Assembly (NCBI GenBank): GCA_049664225.1
Contig: JBATEX010000030.1
Location: forward strand, 17,910-81,909
Source of the DNA: JAUVRX01 sp049664225
GTDB taxonomy: Bacteria > Acidobacteriota > Thermoanaerobaculia > Multivoradales > JAHEKO01
DNA length: 64,000 bases
Direction: 5' to 3'
Below are positions 24,569 to 32,382 of this stretch, in pieces (positions within the stretch are counted from its first letter, which is position 1; every line of letters starts with the position of its first letter). The translations under genes were made by a program, and so were the position numbers. A model generated the notes under the pieces. That model was not told the DNA's origin and ran no database searches. It worked only from the letters and a program-made list of their open reading frames with translations.

Positions 24569-26986
24569 ATGAATGACAGAACCCGAAGACTTCGACAAGA
24601 GAGCCTGGATCTTCTGCCCTCGATCTCCAGCGAGCGGGCCGAGCTGCTGACTGACTTCTACCTGGAGCACCTCGGGCGACACTCGGTGCCGGTGCTGCGG
24701 GCCATGTCCTTCCATCATCTCTGCCGAGAGAAGACCCTCTATTTGGGCGAAGAGGAGCTCATCGTCGGCGAGAGGGGGCCTCGGCCCAAAGCGGTTCCCA
24801 CCTATCCGGAGCTCACCTGCCACAGCCTCGAAGATCTGAGAATCCTCGATTCGCGACCCAAGACCGCCTATCAAGTTCCCGATCGTTGCCTGGAAGCCTA
24901 CGAGAACAAGGTGATCCCCTTCTGGCAGGGCCGCTCGATGCGGGACCGGATCTTCGCTGATCTGCCCGAGGAATGGCACGAAGCCTATGAAGCGGGCATC
25001 TACACCGAGTTCATGGAGCAGCGGGCTCCCGGCCATACGGTTCTCGACGACAAGATCTACACGAAAGGGATGCTGGACTTCAAACAGGACATTGCCGAGT
25101 CGCTGGCCGCCCTTGATTTTGCGGAGGATCCGAAGGCACAGGAGAAGCGTGAAGCCCTTCGGGCCATGGACATCTCGTGCGATGCGGTGATCCTCTTTGC
25201 CGAGCGGCACGCCGAGCTGGCAGAGGATCGGGCGGCAGCGGAGAAGGATCTTGGACGGCGGGCCGAGCTCGAGAAGATCGGGGAGGTCTGCCGGCACGTT
25301 CCGGCCAGGGCGCCGAGGGACTTCCACGAAGCGCTTCAGTACTACTGGTTCTGCCACTTGGCGGTGATCACCGAGCTCAATGGCTGGGATGCTTTCAACC
25401 CAGGGCATCTGGACCAGCATCTCCTGCCGTTCTACGAGCAAGGTCTGGCAGACGGCACCCTGTCACGAGAGTCTGCCCGGGAGCTGCTGGAGGCCTTCTT
25501 CGTCAAGTTCAACAATCATCCAGCGCCACCCAAGGTCGGGGTCACCGCCGCCGAGAGCGGCACCTATACCGATTTCGCCAATATCAACATCGGAGGCCTC
25601 CTCCAGGACGGCTCGGACGGCTCCAACGAGATCTCCCACATGCTTCTGGATATCGTGGACGAGATGCACCTCCTGCAACCCAGCACCAATGTGCAGCTCT
25701 CGCGCAAGACGCCCAATGCCCTGCTCGAGCACACGCTCCGGGTAGTTCGCCAGGGCTATGGCTTCCCGTCCATCTTCAACGCCGACACAGTCGTGGAGGA
25801 ACAGATCCGGCAGGGTAAGTCTCTGGAGGACGCGCGTGCAGGCGGGTGTAGCGGCTGTGTGGAAGTGGGAGCCTTCGGCAAGGAGGCGTACATACTCACC
25901 GGCTATTTCAATTTGCCCAAGGTTCTGGACCTGGCGCTCCACAACGGTTTCGATCCGAAGACGCAGCGACAGCTCGGACCCGAAACCGGAGAGGCCGCGA
26001 CCTTTTCCACCTTCGATGACCTCTTCGAAGCCTTCGAGCGGCAGTTGCGGCACTTCATCGACCTCAAGATTCGCGGCAATCAGATCATCGAGAGCCTGTT
26101 TGCCAGAGAGATGCCGGCGCCGTTCCTGTCGGTCCTCATCGACGACTGCATCGCCGAGGGTCGGGACTACAATGCAGGGGGAGCGCGCTATAACAACACC
26201 TTCATCCAGGCGGTCGGCATCGGGACCATCACCGACAGCCTGGCTGCTATCAAGGAACTGGTCTACGAGAAGGCAAGCACCGGACTGGACGAGCTGGTGG
26301 CGATCCTGGATCGCGACTTCTCAGAAGACGAGCCACTACGACAACGCCTCCTCCACCGCACTCACAAATACGGCAATGACGACGACTACGCCGACGATCT
26401 CATGAGGCGGGTCTTCCAGTCGGCCTTCGAGGCCATCGACGGGCGGCCGACCGCGAAGGGCGGTACCTATCGTCTGGAGATGCTACCCACCACCTGCCAT
26501 GTCTATTTCGGCTCGGTGACCGGCGCGACGGCCGATGGGCGCCAGGATGGGCAGCCGGTCTCGGAGGGGATCTCGCCGGTCCAGGGGAGCGATCGGAGTG
26601 GCCCCACGGCGGTCCTCAAGTCGGCTGGCAAGATGGACCACGTCAAGACCGGCGGCACCCTTCTCAACATGAAGTTCAGCCCTTCACTTCTCGCAGGAGA
26701 GGAGGGCATCGACAACCTGGCCCATCTGGTTCGGTCCTACTTCAAGATGGATGGCCATCACGTGCAGTTCAACGTCGTGAATGCGGAGCTACTCAGGCAG
26801 GCACAGGCGGATCCGGCCTCGCACCGGGACCTCATCGTCAGGGTCGCCGGCTACAGCGACTATTTCTGTGATCTGTCGACCGAGCTGCAGGAAGAGATCA
26901 TTGCTCGAACCGAGCACGGCTCTTTCGGCCAGGACGAGGCTCGGGGCGGAAGCGCCGAGCCTCAGGACAGGGTGCTCGTGGGCTGA
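24569..26986 (+). CDS. hypD: Glycyl radical enzyme, HypD-type trans-4-hydroxy-L-proline dehydratase
   Basis: 805 residues. The glycyl radical loop is RVAGYSD with Gly761, and the thiyl cysteine is Cys430 in SGCVEVG with Glu432. As I remember it, the Clostridioides difficile HypD sequence matches along its length (PTYPE, YEAG-TEFMEQRAPGHT, WDAF-PG-LDQHL-PFYE, YTDFANIN-GG, FGKEAY-LTGY), with catalytic numbering offset by four. HypD dehydrates trans-4-hydroxy-L-proline to pyrroline-5-carboxylate, which ProC would reduce to proline; no proC is in the window. GGAGG lies 11 bases before the ATG. The extra Cys427 (GGCSGC where HypD has GGTSGC) is unusual, so a related substrate remains possible. Confidence 0.85.
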   Translation: MNDRTRRLRQESLDLLPSISSERAELLTDFYLEHLGRHSVPVLRAMSFHHLCREKTLYLGEEELIVGERGPRPKAVPTYPELTCHSLEDLRILDSRPKTAYQVPDRCLEAYENKVIPFWQGRSMRDRIFADLPEEWHEAYEAGIYTEFMEQRAPGHTVLDDKIYTKGMLDFKQDIAESLAALDFAEDPKAQEKREALRAMDISCDAVILFAERHAELAEDRAAAEKDLGRRAELEKIGEVCRHVPARAPRDFHEALQYYWFCHLAVITELNGWDAFNPGHLDQHLLPFYEQGLADGTLSRESARELLEAFFVKFNNHPAPPKVGVTAAESGTYTDFANINIGGLLQDGSDGSNEISHMLLDIVDEMHLLQPSTNVQLSRKTPNALLEHTLRVVRQGYGFPSIFNADTVVEEQIRQGKSLEDARAGGCSGCVEVGAFGKEAYILTGYFNLPKVLDLALHNGFDPKTQRQLGPETGEAATFSTFDDLFEAFERQLRHFIDLKIRGNQIIESLFAREMPAPFLSVLIDDCIAEGRDYNAGGARYNNTFIQAVGIGTITDSLAAIKELVYEKASTGLDELVAILDRDFSEDEPLRQRLLHRTHKYGNDDDYADDLMRRVFQSAFEAIDGRPTAKGGTYRLEMLPTTCHVYFGSVTGATADGRQDGQPVSEGISPVQGSDRSGPTAVLKSAGKMDHVKTGGTLLNMKFSPSLLAGEEGIDNLAHLVRSYFKMDGHHVQFNVVNAELLRQAQADPASHRDLIVRVAGYSDYFCDLSTELQEEIIARTEHGSFGQDEARGGSAEPQDRVLVG

Positions 26987-26989
26987 AGC

Positions 26990-28327
26990 TCACTGGCAGC
27001 GAACCTGAAAAGAGCTGATGCTGTCGTTGCCGACTCGAGAGCTCCTCAGATCTGAAATGTCGCGATTGGTCTCGGTGTAGGTGCCCTGGAACCGAGGGTC
27101 CGGATACAGGCGCACCGCGCACCCTGGGGCGACCCGCACGGAGCTCGCCTCGTCGTTGGCGCCGAACGCGGACCGCAGGTCACCCACATCCGAGTCGAAG
27201 GAATAGGCGGTACCGCGGAAGTTCGTATCCTCGTAGAGTGTGACCCGGATGGTGGCGTCCTGGCTCGAAGCGCCATCGCTCCAAGGGTCCTTGTTTCCTT
27301 CGCAGCGCACCTGCATAGAGGTGACCCTGTCGTTACCAACCGGCGAACCACGCAGGTCGGAGATATCACGGTCCGCTTCGATGTAGGTACCCCGGAAATT
27401 GGCCTCGGCGTAGAGCCTGACGCGACAGCCGGAGCTGACCCGCGCAGAGGTGGCGCTATCGTTGCCAACGTAGGAGCCTCTCAGGTCGGAGACGTCGTCG
27501 GTGAATGTCTGGCTGGTGCCGGAGAAGTTTAGGTCTCTATAAAGCGTGACGCCGTAGGTGGCGCTGTCGCCATCCCATCCCCCATCTCCATCGTTCCAGC
27601 TGCCTCCGTCGCTCCAGCCCGCGCCCTCGTCTACGCACAGAACCCTCATGGAGGTGACGCTGTCGTTGCCTACCGGCGAACCACGCAGGTCGGAGACATC
27701 GCGGTCCACTTCAACGTAGGTACCTCGGTAATCGACATCGGCGTAGAGCCTGGCGCGACAGCCTCGATCGACTCGCACAGAGGTAGCTGTGTCGTTGCCG
27801 ACAAAGGAGCGTCTCATGTCGGGGATGTCTCCGGAGAAGGACTGGCTGGCACCAGAGAAGTTGAGGTCACGATACAAAGTGACGCCGTGATTGGAGCTGT
27901 CACCACCCCAACTCGAGTCGCCACCTCTCCAGGCCCCGCCGGCGCCGCTCCATTCGCCCTCGTTCCCTTCACAGCGGACACGCATGGACGTGACGGAGTC
28001 GTTGCCGACCGACGAACCTCTGAGATCGGAGATATCGCGGTCCACCTCGAGGTAGCTGCCCCGGTAGTCCGCATCGGCGTAGAGTCTGGCTCGGCAGCCC
28101 GAGCTGATCCGCACAGAGGTGACGCTGTCGTTGCCAACGTAGGAGCCTCTCAGGTCGGTGACGTCGTCGGAGAAGGTCTGGCTAGTGCCCGAGAAACCGA
28201 GGTCTCGATAGAGAGTCACCCCGCCTGGCTGGTTCTCATATTGGGCGTTGGCGGTAGATGCCAGGCAGATGGCAAGGCAAGAGACCAGCAGAATCTTGCG
28301 GTGAACTAGGACCACTGACTGTCGCAT
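26990..28327 (-). CDS. Exported protein of tandem beta/gamma-crystallin-like repeats
   Basis: About 445 residues with a signal peptide (ILLVSCLAICLASTANA). Four modules of about 85 residues (roughly 37-120, 149-232, 261-345, 364-445), each made of two Greek-key-like halves: VTLYRDLNFSG-SQTFSDDV-DLRGS-VGNDSVTS and CRARLYADADYRG-YLEVDRDISDLRGS-VGNDSVTSM. The linkers are Gly/Ser/Trp-rich. This pattern matches beta/gamma-crystallin and SMPI/peptidase inhibitor I36-like domains, often calcium-binding and stabilising. The ATG at 28327 is preceded by AGGAGG. It is convergent with hypD (3 bases apart). Role outside the cell unknown. Confidence 0.8.
   Translation of the reverse strand: MRQSVVLVHRKILLVSCLAICLASTANAQYENQPGGVTLYRDLGFSGTSQTFSDDVTDLRGSYVGNDSVTSVRISSGCRARLYADADYRGSYLEVDRDISDLRGSSVGNDSVTSMRVRCEGNEGEWSGAGGAWRGGDSSWGGDSSNHGVTLYRDLNFSGASQSFSGDIPDMRRSFVGNDTATSVRVDRGCRARLYADVDYRGTYVEVDRDVSDLRGSPVGNDSVTSMRVLCVDEGAGWSDGGSWNDGDGGWDGDSATYGVTLYRDLNFSGTSQTFTDDVSDLRGSYVGNDSATSARVSSGCRVRLYAEANFRGTYIEADRDISDLRGSPVGNDRVTSMQVRCEGNKDPWSDGASSQDATIRVTLYEDTNFRGTAYSFDSDVGDLRSAFGANDEASSVRVAPGCAVRLYPDPRFQGTYTETNRDISDLRSSRVGNDSISSFQVRCQ
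27000..28230. repeat. Fourfold tandem coding repeat
   Basis: DNA-level tandem repeat underlying the crystallin-like modules; unit about 330 bp. Sequences such as GACGCTGTCGTTGCC and AGGTCGGAGATATCGCGGTCC recur with small changes, so recent unit duplication or conversion is likely. Confidence 0.75.
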
Positions 28328-28559
28328 ATTCAGGCTTCCCTCCTTCTCCTTGGTGGCACTGCAAGTCCTATCTTGCCGCTTGACAGAAACCAATTCTAGT
28401 ACCAAGCCGGTTGTGCGGATCCGAACGTCGGCTTCCCGGGTTCGAACACCTTTGGCCCAACCACTTGCAATCGGTGCAAATTCAGGCGGGTTTTTCGGGA
28501 TCCAAGTTGGGTATGCCTCTTGCTTATAGGTTCAGAGTATCCGGGACAAGGAGCGAGCT

Positions 28560-31091
28560 ATGACCGGGCCTCACCAATCCTCCGAGCAAGATCATCGGTT
28601 CCAATTTGCCTCGTCTGAGCCAGCGCCTCGGTCGGGAGTCTCGGTAAAGGGCCTGCTGAGTGATGTACGGCATGGCCTGCGGTTCATCGCGCGCCAACCA
28701 CTGTTTGCTGGCGGGGTTGTGGTTCTTCTGGCCCTGGGAATCGGGGCCACGACCGTCGTCTTCAGCTTGATCGATGCGGTGTTGTTGACTCCGATGCCCT
28801 ATCCGGAGCCGGACCGTTTGGTCATGATCTGGGAGACTCAGCCAAACTTCGAACGGATGCCCCTTTCTGGGCCCAACTTCCTGGACTTCAATGAGCGGTC
28901 TCGGTCATTCGAGTCGATGGCGGCAGTTTGGGCCTATTACTTCAGCCTCACTGGCGGCGACGAGCCAGTTCGACTCGGCGGTTGCAGGGTCACCTCGGAG
29001 CTCTTCGACGTCCTGAGAGTCAAACCGGAACTGGGTCGAGGCTTTCAGCCTGCGGATGAGAGGGAAGGTGCCGAGCCGGTCGCGATCCTCAGTCATGGCC
29101 TGTGGCGACGGAGCTTCGGGGGCTCGCCGGATGTCATTGGCGAAACAGTTCAGGTCAACGGGCAGGCTCATATCGTTGTCGGTGTCATGCCCACCGATTT
29201 CAAGCTGGTAACGCCTTGGACCCGGGACCGTGACATCGAGATGTTTCTGCCGCTGACCTTGAGCCCTGCGCTCGATTCACGAGACGATCACTCCTTCATG
29301 GCTATCGCTCGTCTCGGTGAGGGATCGACTCTGGAGAGCGCCCAGGCCGAGATGGATCGCATTGCTGCGGATCTGGAGGCCGCTTACACGACAACCAACA
29401 AGAACTACGGTGCCCGAGTTGCTGCACTGCACTCGGAAATGGTCGGTCGGACCGGGAATCAACTGCTGATGCTCATGGTGGCTGCGATCTGCGTCCTGCT
29501 GATCGCCTGTGCCAACGTTGGCGGCCTGATGCTCGCCAAGGCCGCGTCGAGGGAGAACGAACTGGCTGTCCGCTTCAGTCTCGGGGCCGACCGCGGACGA
29601 CTGGTGCTGCAGCTTCTGGCGGAGTACCTGCCTCTGGCGGTTCTGGGTGGAGCCCTGGGGGCGTGCTTGGCATGGTGGGCTCTCGACGGATTGAGATTCC
29701 TGGTGCCTCGAACTCCGTCGGGCAGTGCTGATTACGGAATCCAAGCCGGGACCCTGGTGATCGTCTCCCTCCTGTCACTGATTTTGGCTGTGCTTCTTGG
29801 AGTCTTGCCGGCCTTGGGCTCTTCCAGTCTTCAGCTTGCCAAGTCGCTCAACGAGGGCCGAGGCAGCCTTTTTGCCAGTCCACGTCGAGCCCGCGTCTAT
29901 CGAGCTCTCATCATCGTACAGCTTGCATTGACCCTGATTCTGGCCAACGGAGCCGCTCTGATGCTCGTCAGCTACTCGAAGCTGCAGCGGTCCGACCACG
30001 GTTTCGATCCTGCCGGAGTCACTGCGGTTCCTCTTCATCTCGCTGGGCCGAGCTACGACAGTGCCGAAAAGGTGCTCGCCTTCCTCCGCGAAGTGGGTCC
30101 TCGCATCAGATCGCTGCCAGGCGTGGAGGTGGCCGGTACGACGAGCAAGTTGCCTCTGGACGGGGGCACCAATGGGGAGGTCGCCATCGAGGGTCGCGAA
30201 GGCGACTGGGAAGACAAGCTGGGGCCTCTTGCAGAGCAGTCCTTCGTGACTCCTGGGTACTTTCGTGCCATGACCATCGGCTTGGTGGATGGCAGACTCC
30301 TGGAAGAGCGGGACTTAGGGTCGGAGGCAGCGGTGGCGGTCGTCAACAAGACGTTTGCAGACCTTTCCTGGCCCGAAACCGATCCCATCGGCAAGCGCTT
30401 TGCCATCCATGACGACCTCCAGTGGATCACGGTCGTCGGGGTTGTCGGTGATGTTCGGCAGTGGGGCGCGGAGCGTCCGGTCATTCCAGAGTACTATCTG
30501 CCGTTTGGGCCTCACCCCGCCTACTGGGCGGGATGGCGTTTCTGGGCCGAGAGGCAGTTTCTCATCTTTCGATCGGACGTGGCTCTCGACGGGCTCCGCG
30601 AAGCACTGCGAAGTGAGATTCGCGGTTTGGCGCCTGAGCAGTCGGTTTCGGAGATGCAGACTCTGGACGAAGTCATCGCGTCGGCGACCGTGCGCCGGCG
30701 ATTCAATACCCTTCTGATCACGATCTTCAGCGCGGTGGGCATCGTGTTGGTTGCGATGGGCGTCTTCGGAATGATGTCGACCTTCGTCACCCAACGTCAG
30801 CACGAAATTGGAGTCCGCATGGCGCTGGGGGCTGACCAGCCTCGAGTGCTGCGTCTGGTATTTGGCTACTCGATGCGCCTACTGGGCATCGGAGTCGCGG
30901 TGGGTCTGGCGGTGATCTTGGTTTCCGGAAAGCTGATCGGGAGCCTGCTCTACGCAGTGAACCCGGCTGATCCCATCGTGCTGGTGGGTGGCACGGCTTT
31001 TGTCCTGCTGATCGGCCTATTGGGGGCCTTCATGCCGGCGCTTCGCGCTGCCAGGGTCGATCCTGTGGCAGCTCTGAGGAAAGAGAACTAG
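28560..31091 (+). CDS. FtsX/MacB-type permease, acidobacterial duplicated orphan permease (ADOP) family
   Basis: 843 residues. One N-terminal helix (FAGGVVVLLALGIGATTVVF, about 51-70) opens a MacB-like periplasmic domain (TPMPYPEPDRLVMIWE, VGVMPTDFKLV). Then three helices of a first FtsX module, a second periplasmic domain, and a second FtsX module (MSTFVTQRQHEIGVRMALGA) to the C-terminus. This duplicated architecture without a linked ATPase is the ADOP family, greatly expanded in Acidobacteriota. Substrate unknown. AAGGAGCGAGCT precedes the ATG. It is followed by a strong hairpin and appears to be a single-gene unit. Confidence 0.9.
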   Translation: MTGPHQSSEQDHRFQFASSEPAPRSGVSVKGLLSDVRHGLRFIARQPLFAGGVVVLLALGIGATTVVFSLIDAVLLTPMPYPEPDRLVMIWETQPNFERMPLSGPNFLDFNERSRSFESMAAVWAYYFSLTGGDEPVRLGGCRVTSELFDVLRVKPELGRGFQPADEREGAEPVAILSHGLWRRSFGGSPDVIGETVQVNGQAHIVVGVMPTDFKLVTPWTRDRDIEMFLPLTLSPALDSRDDHSFMAIARLGEGSTLESAQAEMDRIAADLEAAYTTTNKNYGARVAALHSEMVGRTGNQLLMLMVAAICVLLIACANVGGLMLAKAASRENELAVRFSLGADRGRLVLQLLAEYLPLAVLGGALGACLAWWALDGLRFLVPRTPSGSADYGIQAGTLVIVSLLSLILAVLLGVLPALGSSSLQLAKSLNEGRGSLFASPRRARVYRALIIVQLALTLILANGAALMLVSYSKLQRSDHGFDPAGVTAVPLHLAGPSYDSAEKVLAFLREVGPRIRSLPGVEVAGTTSKLPLDGGTNGEVAIEGREGDWEDKLGPLAEQSFVTPGYFRAMTIGLVDGRLLEERDLGSEAAVAVVNKTFADLSWPETDPIGKRFAIHDDLQWITVVGVVGDVRQWGAERPVIPEYYLPFGPHPAYWAGWRFWAERQFLIFRSDVALDGLREALRSEIRGLAPEQSVSEMQTLDEVIASATVRRRFNTLLITIFSAVGIVLVAMGVFGMMSTFVTQRQHEIGVRMALGADQPRVLRLVFGYSMRLLGIGVAVGLAVILVSGKLIGSLLYAVNPADPIVLVGGTAFVLLIGLLGAFMPALRAARVDPVAALRKEN

Positions 31092-31092
31092 T

Positions 31093-31117
31093 CCAGGCCG
31101 GGGGCGCCCCGGCCTGG
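31093..31117 (+). terminator. Strong hairpin after the ADOP permease
   Basis: CCAGGCCGGGG, loop GCG, CCCCGGCCTGG: perfect 11-bp stem beginning 2 bases past the stop codon. No long T run follows; symmetrical, so it could also serve the convergent RRM gene. Confidence 0.6.
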
Positions 31118-31150
31118 GGTTCTCGAGTCTTGGGTCCTTGTTCGTAGGGA

Positions 31151-31561
31151 CTAGAGGCTGCGCTTCTTGCCCCGCATGCCTCGACGGCTGCCTTTCGGCC
31201 GGCCGGCCTTGCCTTTGGCACCACCACCACCACCACCACCGCCGCCGCCACCGCCACCACCGCCGCCGTACGACGGCCCCGAGTTGTAGGGCGCCGATCC
31301 AGGCGATCGTTTGGCGCGATCCTCCGCCTCATTGATGCGGAGTTTGCGGCCTCCCAGGTCGTGTTGGTCGAATCGGGACACGGCCTCCTGAGCTGAAGCG
31401 CCGTCGGCGAACTCTACGAAGGCGAACCCTCTTGGACGGCCCGTCATCCGGTCGGCCGGGACGTGGACATTCTTGACCTCGCCGACCTCAGAGAAGAGGG
31501 CCTCGAGCTCCGATTCTGTGGTTTCGTAATTCAGGTTACCGACGAAAATTGTGTTGCTGAT
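31151..31561 (-). CDS. RRM RNA-binding protein with apparent AUC start codon
   Basis: One RNA recognition motif, with RNP2 IFVGNL (near the start) and RNP1 RGFAFVEF, then a Gly-rich tail with a run of 17 glycines and a basic end (KGSRRGMRGKKRSL). Bacterial RRM proteins of this kind bind RNA and respond to cold or stress. AAAGGAG (31569-31575) is spaced 7 bases from an ATC at 31559-31561, exactly where homologues begin (MSNTIFVGNL would be ISNTIFVGNL here). No ATG, GTG or TTG fits that ribosome site; an upstream GTG at 31591 lacks one. I place the start at the ATC, giving 136 residues. RRM assignment firm, start codon inferred. Confidence 0.88.
   Translation of the reverse strand: MSNTIFVGNLNYETTESELEALFSEVGEVKNVHVPADRMTGRPRGFAFVEFADGASAQEAVSRFDQHDLGGRKLRINEAEDRAKRSPGSAPYNSGPSYGGGGGGGGGGGGGGGGAKGKAGRPKGSRRGMRGKKRSL
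31219..31268. repeat. Trinucleotide repeat encoding polyglycine
   Basis: A run of CCA/CCG triplets (glycine codons on the minus strand) inside the RRM gene. Slippage would change the glycine count without breaking the frame. Confidence 0.85.
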
Positions 31562-31950
31562 GACTGTACTCCTTTCCCGAGTCGCACTCACTGTTGGCCG
31601 CGCGATCCGGATCTGCGCGGCTCGATGATTTGACCTTCAGCGCAAGTCTACCTGCAGCGTAGGTCTAGTTGAACCCCTCCCTCTGAGTTGGCACTAGGAG
31701 GACGGGCGCGGACTCGATGTCGGAGAAACACTGCTTGCGGGTGGAAGTCAGTGAATCACCCGGTGCAACCAGACCAGCGTCACAAAGTTAGCACACGAAT
31801 TGGGAAACGCTCGAACGAGTCGAAACACCGTGCTACGATCCGCCGGCAGTCGGCCTCTTCATTCCCGCCCATGTGGCAGAGCCCATCGGGCGGGAGCTCG
31901 GGCCTGGAAAGTGTCGATAGCCAATCCCTGCCCCAGAGGAGAAATTGATC
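31562..31950. other. Divergent intergenic region between RRM and FKBP genes
   Basis: 389 bases without a supported gene. It contains the 5' leader of the RRM mRNA on the minus strand and a possible -10 TACGAT (about 31833-31838) for the FKBP gene on the plus strand. A short open frame 31688-31948 has no family character. No clear operator or riboswitch was recognised. Confidence 0.5.
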
Positions 31951-32370
31951 GTGATTGAAGAAGGCAGCACAGTATCTATCGAGTACACGCTGACCCTGGA
32001 CGACGGCACCACAGCTGACACAAACGTGGGCGATGAGCCGCTGGTCTACAGTCAAGGCCAGCAGGAGATTCTCCCTGCCCTCGAAGAGGCCCTTGCCGGA
32101 CTCGAAGTCGGAAACACGAAGAAAGTCGCTTTGACCGCTGAAGAGGGCTACGGCCTGGTCGATCCTGACGGCTTCCAGGAAGTGGCTCCCGACATAGTGC
32201 CCGAAGACGCTCGAACGGTGGGAACCCTGCTCGTTGCCAGCGACGGGGAAGGCAATGAGCAACCGATTCGCGTGCACGAAGTGAACGAAGATCAGATCGT
32301 CCTCGATTTCAACCATCCGTTGGCGGGACAGGCACTCAATTTCGACATCAAGATCGTGGCGATCGAGTAG
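31951..32370 (+). CDS. FKBP-type peptidyl-prolyl isomerase (SlyD-like)
   Basis: 139 residues. FKBP core: YTLTLDDGTTADTN, the flap region QQEILPALEEALAGLEVGNTKKV, and GYGLVDPDGFQEV as in SlyD/FkpB. It catalyses cis-trans isomerisation of X-Pro bonds and acts as a chaperone in the cytoplasm; no signal peptide is seen and the His-rich SlyD tail is missing. The GTG at 31951 is 9 bases after AGAGGAG; a TTG at 31945 is only 3 bases from it, so the GTG is preferred. Confidence 0.9.
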   Translation: MIEEGSTVSIEYTLTLDDGTTADTNVGDEPLVYSQGQQEILPALEEALAGLEVGNTKKVALTAEEGYGLVDPDGFQEVAPDIVPEDARTVGTLLVASDGEGNEQPIRVHEVNEDQIVLDFNHPLAGQALNFDIKIVAIE

Positions 32371-32382
32371 CTTCAGGTCGGT

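Noticed and set aside
27000..28230. Regular repeats considered as a CRISPR array
   Set aside because: Units of about 330 bp encode homologous protein modules; no short repeat-spacer pattern and no cas genes.
31219..31268. CCA/CCG triplet array considered as CRISPR-like or regulatory repeat
   Set aside because: It is in frame with the RRM gene and encodes its polyglycine tail; no spacers.
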